64,000 bases of DNA from Eutrigla gurnardus (Eukaryota; Chordata; Actinopteri; Perciformes; Triglidae): contig OY741276.1 in assembly GCA_963514095.1 (NCBI GenBank), positions 20,571,695-20,635,694 on the forward strand, read 5' to 3'. The notes under the pieces are model-generated. The model worked only from the letters and a program-made list of their open reading frames with translations. It was not told where the DNA came from and ran no database searches. A program made the position numbers and the translations under genes. Of this stretch, positions 50,854 through 64,000 are shown in pieces (position 1 is the first letter of the stretch; every line of letters begins with the position of its first letter).

Positions 50854-51336
50854 GTAGGTTATACACATCTCTGATGCTGCCTGGTCTATTATTTTTCCAT
50901 ATTAGGCAATATATATATTTCTTTTTTTATCCTTGTGCTTGTTTTTAATGTATATCGTTTATCGTATTACTACTACTGGTATTCAGATAAGTTAAATATA
51001 CAAAATATCAAGTGATTTATCTGTTAAGCAGATTGTTCAAAAGACCAAGTCACGCCTGTCTCATTGAGGTCACCATGCAGTTCATTCAGTTTAACTCTTT
51101 GGACAGTAAAGGCATTTATGTGTCAAAATCCCCTCCATGCTGCAGCTTGACAGCCAGCACAGGCATCGGCCGACTGTAAATGGGCTCTTGTTTGCCTCGT
51201 GATGAAAGCTTGCTGCCCTGCCGGCTCGCTCATGTACATAGCAGCTGACCAACCCTCTGTCACACTGTATTAAAGCTGAGTCTGAAAGGAGCCAAAGTTT
51301 CTCTGGCCTACACTGTACCGAGGCTTTCTCAAGTTG

Positions 51337-51340
<4 letters not shown>

Positions 51341-51415
<75 letters not shown>

Positions 51416-51452
51416 GGGTGTGTGTGTGTGTGTGTGTCTGTCTGTCTGTGTG
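51341..51452. repeat. Compound (TG)n/(TCTG)n microsatellite
   Basis: About 110 bp of TG repeats with interruptions (AG, AGGGG) and a terminal TCTG run. It lies about 490 bp after the candidate leader exon. Confidence 0.93.
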
Positions 51453-51662
51453 CATATGTGAATTCCTGTGTGGGGCTTGTTGCAACATAACTATTTGATC
51501 TAGCTTGTTTGCAGCATGCAGGAAAATAAATTGTTGGATACTTCAAACTGGAAGCCTGCTCGCCCAGACCTGTTTAACGTCTTAGATTATTCATGTTAGA
51601 CTTTGCGTTTTCACATTTTGTACTTGGATGTGTCGGACAATGGTTGTCTTGAATTGGGCCTC

Positions 51663-51850
51663 AGAGCTAGAGCGGGTTGCCCTCTAATTGGGAGATTGGT
51701 GGTTCAATCCCCAGCTCCTCCAGTCTGCATAGACTGGACAAGACATTGAACGCCAAATTGCTCCAGAAGGCTGTGCCATCAGTGTGTGAACGACATGTGT
51801 GAATGCTGACATGCACTGTACAGAGTGGTTGAAATACTTGAGGTGGAGGT
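51663..51850 (+). mobile_element. tRNA-derived SINE, 3'-degraded
   Basis: AGCTAGAGCGGGTTG (A-box region) and GGTTCAATCCC (B box, 51701–51711) form a tRNA-like head. It is followed by CAGCTCCTCCAGTCTGCA, a GGACAAGACATTGAACGCC stretch and GGCTGTGCCATCAGTGTGTG, in the order of a widespread fish SINE. The usual 3' end is not intact, so the right boundary is approximate. Confidence 0.7.
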
Positions 51851-54500
51851 GCGGGTCAAATTTATCAGTGTTATTTTGAAAAGCACTGTTTCTTGTTTTT
51901 AAATGTTTTGCTTTCATTTTTCATAGATGATTGTCTTGCTCCATTTTAAATCTGTAGCGATTATAGTAAGCCTGAGGTTTGTCTGTGGTTTGGAGTCTTT
52001 TGTGAATTGGGCAATAATGCAAATCCTTCCAACAACTTCTCATCACTGCACTGAGCCAACATCAACCATCGGATTTATTGAGAAGTCAGGCGAACTTGTG
52101 CGAGAGTAAATTACAAATGTCTGAACTTCCCCTCACTTGCAGGACGGTAAACCTGAGGACAGAGTACCTGTGAAGGTGCCCGGGCTTTACGAATCCACAA
52201 TCCAGTCCACAAGAAGCTTACCTTGTACAGCAGCTGGATTCTCGCAATGTCACAAGATCACACGAGAATCGCATTTCATAAGAATATCGATCTTATCAGG
52301 CCTCAAGAAATGTGCTTCTGTCCAGTGAACCAGAGGACGAACCAATCAGCGTTCTGTGAGGACTGATGGCTATTTTCCCATTAGCGTCAATTATATCAGA
52401 ACTGCAGAGTATTTCTTCATTGCAAAGAACAGCACTGACTGTGTAAGATCTGGTTGCATCTGGGAGAGTTGTATTGTTCTGGAATCTGACAAATAGAGCA
52501 TACATTTTTCATCCATCACAGGTCGCTCTCATCTCGTGGTTAGTACATTAAAATAAAAAAAGGGCACTGGCAAATAAAGTCAAAGCTGAAAGTGAGTGAA
52601 CTGTGGCGCACAGTGGCGAGATGTTAAATCTGAGGAAATGTAGAGAGACTTAGGATTCAGCTGGGGGTTTCATATGAGACAGCTGTGTATTATTCAGCTG
52701 TTTCTTGCTGGGAGTTACTGGGCTCCTGTTCATAAAAAAAGTCAAACTTTGCCATAAAAGATGGTGATCGATTCAGACCCTTCATAGTAACTATGACTGA
52801 AATATGACCATCATGTAGGATTGGAGTTTTTAATTAAGCTATCGTGCTATTAATTTTTTTGCATGTGCATGTGTTTGCAGACAAAGATGGATACCTATAC
52901 TCTGTCCATGCATCCATGCAATGTGTATTGAGTGACAGGAGGAACAGATTTTTCCATTGAAAAGAAACAACCGTATCACATTTGGCCCTTTTTTTTAATA
53001 TGGCTCGTCATCACCATGCAACCCGGCATTGTGCATTTAAATAGACTTCTGTATTATTCATAACGAGGTTGACCCATTTAGTGTCATGCAGGAGGGATGC
53101 ACACACACGCAGGTACACATCACACACATGCATGCAGCACTCCCTAGGGACCTTGCACTCCGGTGAGATGTAAGGCTCTATCTTTCTATTTGACGGGATT
53201 GTTGAAGTGCAGTCATTTACATTTGTTTCTAAGAACGTGTGTATGATATTCCTTGCTCACTTATACACCCTCACACAAGAAAAAAGCGCGATCCAATGCT
53301 CTAAGCCTGCTCTCTATAAATTCACGATAGAACTGAATGATTACGTAATTCTTTCTCTTTTACACACATGCTGCCCTCACTATGTTTCAACGCAATTTTG
53401 CAGATTTACCAGGCTTTTTTTCTTCTTTTTTTTCAGTTTTTGATTAGAGCGGGTGATTTTAATCCCAGTAAGAATTCCCACAGTCTGCCTAATTCCTGTT
53501 CCTGCCTAAAGCCGGTAGGGGGGCCAGTAAGCCGCTAAACCCCCTGGCTATGCACGCACACACACATATATTGACACACACATATGGACACTTGTGTGCT
53601 CTCACTGGCGTCATGGCGCAGATATATATTTTTTACGTGCATTCAAATTCAGAAGAATGCACTTCACTTGCTAGAATACAGACAAACCCAGGAGACTGAG
53701 ACGAATGATAAGAAAATAACATTTTCTTCCTTCTCAAAGCTTTTCTTTTTTAAACAAAAATGATCAAAGAGAGATGAGTGTTGTAGAAATGATGACGTTA
53801 AGAAGCAAGACTTTGTAACTCATGTAGGCTAAGACAGGAGGGAGAATTACATGAATCCACACAGAGGAAGTCTGGTGTTTCTGTTCACTGAGGAGATGGT
53901 GAGGAAAGGCAAACATACAATAATTTATTCTGATATTATCCTCTTTTCTGTCATGGATGTGACAGACCTGTTAATACCTGTGATCTTGCACTTGCAATAA
54001 TTTCTGCAAATAATCTCCCCAAAAGACAATGTTTTTCAGCTGACTGTCAGACGGTGTGTCTGAAGTAATGTCCTTGTTTCTTCTATAGATATATAAAACA
54101 AAAACAATATTGGTAAGTGACTTGCATTTCTGCAACCCTTTGTTTCATCTGGTATATTTATTATGTTTGCATATAAATGGCAGAGAGTAGATGATGGGAT
54201 GGCCCATTTAAATATGTCTGCTGCAGCACATGATATGGAGCCGTATCCAACAGCCTGATGGACTCGGTCCTGCAACAACATGTTGGTCCATCAATTAGTC
54301 ATAACAGTACCAACGGGAGCCCTGGAGATGGGAGGGTTTATATTTCTTGTGTATTAATGCTTTTGCATTCTTCTGTATGCATAAATACAACTATCGGAGA
54401 AGTCGCAATATACATTCTTTAGATCTATTGTTTATTAATATTGCATATACTGACTTAAAAATCTATGTTGAAATCATAGGCCAGTAGAAACTACAATTAT

Positions 54501-54577
54501 GTAATTATATAGAAATATATTTCTGTATGATTATATAGAAATATATTTTTGGATGACTACACAGAAATATAATTTCT
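54501..54577. repeat. AT-rich tandem repeat, three ~26-bp units
   Basis: Three successive copies of a unit containing ATTATATAGAAATATATTTCT, the last one diverged to ACTACACAGAAATATAATTTCT. No function can be read from it. Confidence 0.75.
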
Positions 54578-55589
54578 GCGTCAAGGAATTAGATATTAGC
54601 TGAAACATTTTTATTGTCCTTCAAAAAATTAGGTGTGAGTGTGCACGTGTGTGTTTGTGTGTCAGTAACCCAGGCCAGATTATCATAAACCCTATAATCT
54701 CTTTTACATAGAATTTGGTTTTATGATAGTTTATTGTATATAGCAAATCTTTAGCACCATTACCCACCCCCACAGGAACCCACACACACACACGCCGTCT
54801 CATTTACTTAATCAGACACACTCAATCAGTGAGTGCATGCAAGCCACACGAATGCACACCTACACATAAGTACAGTGTCATGCAGTTGTGTTTAGTGGTG
54901 CACATGTATACAAGCGCTCATACCCACAAAACTCGCACACCCAGTGTTAAATCTGTCTAAGCCATTTGCCTAATCAGCTCTCTCTCAGCACAATACCATT
55001 CATAGATCCCCAGTAACCACGCGGACACACACACACACACACGCACACACACCACACACACACGCACAACAAACTGTCCAAACACTGGCTTTGCCGGACT
55101 AGTGACAGCTTTACCGAGCCCCCCATGTTGCAACCTGTTGTTGCCACATTGCATCACTTTACACATCTTAGAGGAGGAAGAAGAGTGAAAAAGAGGATGA
55201 GAGGAAGGTGTGCAGAGTCTCCAGAGTGATCACATGACATCAGTGCTCCATTTTTGTATTTAACTCATTTGCAGACACCTTCCATCTTTGTGGTTTAGAT
55301 CTGCTTTCAAAGCTCCTTAACATGTGGCAAAGCTGACTCCGTAGGTCTATGACTCTATCTACCTGTGTTGACGCTTCTTTCTCTCATTCTCTCTATTACA
55401 ATTCTTTTTTCTATTATTCTCTAACCTTCTCCTTCTTATTTAATTTTATATTAGTGAAAGGCGTGTGTGGGTGCACGTGTGCCGTGGGTGTGTTTTTGAT
55501 AGGGCGAGGGTTGAAATGGGATTGTGTCGAGCTTTATTTCAGTAACTATCTGGAGAGATGAGAGACAGACGGCGCTGATGCAACCAGGA

Positions 55590-55707
55590 GACACACACAC
55601 ACACACACACACAGACACGCACACACGCATGCATGCACACACACACACACACACACACGCATGCACACACACACACACAGGCACACACACGCATGCATGC
55701 ACACACA

Positions 55708-55763
<56 letters not shown>
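55590..55763. repeat. Compound (CA)n–(CT)n microsatellite
   Basis: CA repeats interrupted by GCATGCATGCA islands (55590–55710) run into a pure CT tract to 55763. A further CA tract lies at about 55838–55859. The GCATGC islands are palindromic and recur four times. Confidence 0.93.
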
Positions 55764-55764
<1 letters not shown>

Positions 55765-57622
55765 AACACACGTGGTCACACACAAGTTCATATTATAGGT
55801 AAACAGATAGAGAATGCGCACACGCACATAGTGATACACACACACACACACACACACAAAATGGAGAGGCAGCAAGGTTTTCTTACAAGGCCACGTTTGT
55901 TGACATAGTATATAATTGCATTGGTACTGTGTAAACAACCAAACTGTCAGTGCTAAAATAATTACATGATACATCTAATGAAAGCCTCTTACCACAGATA
56001 TGAATATTTAATAGCAGTGTACCCAAGTAGTTTTTCATTGAATATCTAGTAACCATAAATAGTATATCCAACTATCTGCGACACACAGCTTGTATACATC
56101 CCGTATCGTTGCGTTCCTGTACTCTAAAGTTCATGTATCATTCATGACACCTCGATCACATGCATGGAGGTCATAATTAAAGGCTTTATGCTTCTCAAAA
56201 TGCCTCGGTGACCAAGAGATGCCTTTAGGCAATACGCATGTGAGCCTGAATGTGTGATCTTTCATATTATGTAAGCGGATAAACTGCCTGTTGTTTATGT
56301 AGCAACCTGTGGTGGCTTCCAAGCATGTTCTGGGGCATTCTGAGAAAGAAATCAAAGCCATGAAATTGACTTTAGTCAGGCAACGGTGCAGCAGGCTGCC
56401 TTTCCAAACACTGAGATGTGATGTTACAGCAGCTTTGTTGGTGGTAGCAGGTTGGCGTAATACAGGTTGGTCACGAGCATGTGTATTCTTGTCATCATTG
56501 AAAAGAAAAAAAAGACCTGATTTTATAGTCACCCCCTCACAGCTTTTCAAATCAAAATGTTCCAGATTTCCAAGTTAAATGATCACCCATGTCTTCACAG
56601 GGTAACAAACAACCAGCACCTCTTCATGTAGGCCTTCAACACATGAACATTGGCAGAATAACTGTGAGCTGCCTTTAGCCAGTGTTACTGAGAGCAATGT
56701 GGTGCTGAACCTTGAGGCCACACTTGAGACTGTGTGTGTGCACACCTCATACTTTACAACTTCTGGGTAAAGTTTGTAAAACAATAGGAAGATGTAATTG
56801 GTTGTATTTTACCAAACATGATGCAACGTGCAGATGTGAAAATCTAACATTCGCAATGAGATTGTGGGTACATTTTTGAATCGGTTCATTCAAGTTTGAA
56901 TGAAATAGTCCAGCCTGAGAATCCCATTCCTAAAGTTATCCCCCCCAAAGCCTCGAGGCGGCCATCTTTATACATCTGGTGCCACGGAACAGAGGGTACA
57001 GAACTTTGCCTTTAAGACTGATATTTTTGGAGTGGGTGTGATGGCTCAGATCCCTTTAAGAACAGGGGATTAGGATGATGCTGATGCTTAGTGTCTTGGC
57101 CTGTGTGCCTGTGTGTCTTGCTGCCTCTGCCTGTTTGTCAGCGTCTGCTCTGTGCGGCGCTGGCCTTTGGAGCCAGATTTGCTTGCTGCATCTGGCCCAT
57201 GTGCAGAGAGATTTCATGGTAGACACGCATGGAGAGAGAGGAATGAGAGAGAGAAAGTGAGTGTGTGTGTGTGTGAGAGAGACGCATGTGCAGCGAAGCT
57301 AACTGGAGCAGGGTGTCCAGGATGCGTACACGCTTGACGGCCTGGCTGCAGCCTTGCAATGCAAAACATTTAGTGTTAGTGTGTGTCTGTGTCTGCACGC
57401 AAACAACTGTTACACTTTGTGCATGTGTGGAAGTGATGCATTTGTGACTCAGCTTCAGCTGTCAGGGGTGGTGTGAGTGTGTGTGTGTGTGTGTGTGCGC
57501 ATGTGCATGTTTACGTGAGCAAGTGTGACTGTGACTAAAATGAGCAGCAGGACTAGACAGCTAGCCGTCATCATATTACTTTTTTTAACTGTCCATGAGA
57601 CGCAAATGCACAATAAAAAAGG

Positions 57623-57625
<3 letters not shown>

Positions 57626-57713
<88 letters not shown>

Positions 57714-57714
57714 T

Positions 57715-57766
<52 letters not shown>
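57626..57766. repeat. (TC)n–(CA)n microsatellite upstream of the TAOK3 start exon
   Basis: About 84 bp of TC followed by about 50 bp of CA, ending 210 bp before the acceptor at 57975. A pyrimidine-rich tract this close to an acceptor could affect splicing, though it is too far away to be the acceptor's own tract. Confidence 0.95.
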
Positions 57767-57769
<3 letters not shown>

Positions 57770-57975
57770 GATATTCTTCGAAGGGGCTGTGAAGTAATAT
57801 CGGAACAAACAATGTCTGGATAGTTCCAGATATCAATTAAAATGACAGTGATTATATAAGTAGTAATTCACTCTACACACCATTTATGAAAGTATTGATT
57901 TGCTGAGTTCTTAGTTCTTAAATGAAAGAGTAACTGCATAGCCTGAAGGTAACGATTGTCCATTGTGGTTCCCAG

Positions 57976-58080
57976 GTCAAGCTGGCCAATGCCGGGCCCG
58001 TCGTGGACATCTGGTGGCGGCAGCAGCAGTAGTGTGTATGTGAGTGTCGTCCCCGGCGCCTAGCTCATGTACAGCCCATA
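57976..58080 (+). other. TAOK3: TAOK3 5' UTR part of the start-codon exon, with three upstream ORFs
   Basis: The acceptor GTTCCCAG precedes 57976. The 105-nt leader holds three ATGs before the main start: a 24-codon frame (57989–58063), a minimal ATG-TGA (58038–58043), and ATG TAC AGC CCA TAA (58067–58081), whose stop shares its last A with the main ATG. Such leaders are known to depress translation or require reinitiation. Confidence 0.7.

Positions 58081-64000
<5,920 letters not shown>

Larger units (their letters stand above)
50854..57975 (+). other. Probable TAOK3 leader intron before the start-codon exon
   Basis: Seven kilobases with GT at the left and AG at the right. It contains one SINE, compound microsatellites and a short AT-rich tandem repeat. 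No coding exon is supported. Frames over the CA, CT and GA tracts are repeat artefacts. Confidence 0.5.

Overview
This is nuclear DNA from a vertebrate, most likely a teleost fish, and probably a percomorph-type one. The evidence is intron-rich genes with GT–AG splicing, long CA/TG and CT microsatellites, tRNA-derived SINEs of a type common in spiny-rayed fish, an L2-clade LINE fragment, a Ty3/Gypsy fragment and several MITE-like DNA transposons. Nothing bacterial or viral is present as a functional unit.

Two protein-coding genes are supported, arranged head to head. (1) SUDS3 (SDS3, a subunit of the SIN3–HDAC corepressor) lies on the minus strand, with coding sequence from 27050 down to 19621. 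I could rebuild all 12 coding exons. They join in frame to 318 codons plus a stop, against about 328 residues in mammals. (2) A TAO-family STE20-like protein kinase, best called TAOK3 (a or b copy not resolved), lies on the plus strand. Its first six coding exons (58081–63571) carry the kinase domain from the glycine loop to the GTPYW motif, and the gene runs off the right edge. The same divergent SUDS3–TAOK3 pair exists in human 12q24, which supports the TAOK3 call. The TAOK3 5' leader appears to start in a CpG-rich segment near 28.5–29.1 kb and to include a non-coding exon at 50723–50853. If so, 28.7–58 kb is mostly TAOK3 5'-UTR intron.

Layout: 1–18.8 kb is gene-free DNA downstream of SUDS3, with a Harbinger-like element (7140–8441), a foldback element (14033–14929) and simple repeats. 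18.8–27.1 kb is SUDS3. 27.1–29.2 kb is the divergent promoter region. 29.2–58 kb is probable TAOK3 leader introns, with L2 and Gypsy remnants, SINEs, a near-perfect 86-nt hairpin and large microsatellites. 58–64 kb is the TAOK3 kinase domain.

The most notable observations are as follows. SUDS3 intron 7 has the full signature of a minor-class (U12) AT–AC intron. SUDS3 also has two very short exons, of 20 and 22 nt. The TAOK3 leader has a cluster of upstream ORFs, the last of which ends in a stop overlapping the main ATG. The hairpin at 42705–42790 has pre-miRNA-like dimensions. I found no convincing undescribed multi-gene system. All gene models were built by eye, without transcript data or database searches.
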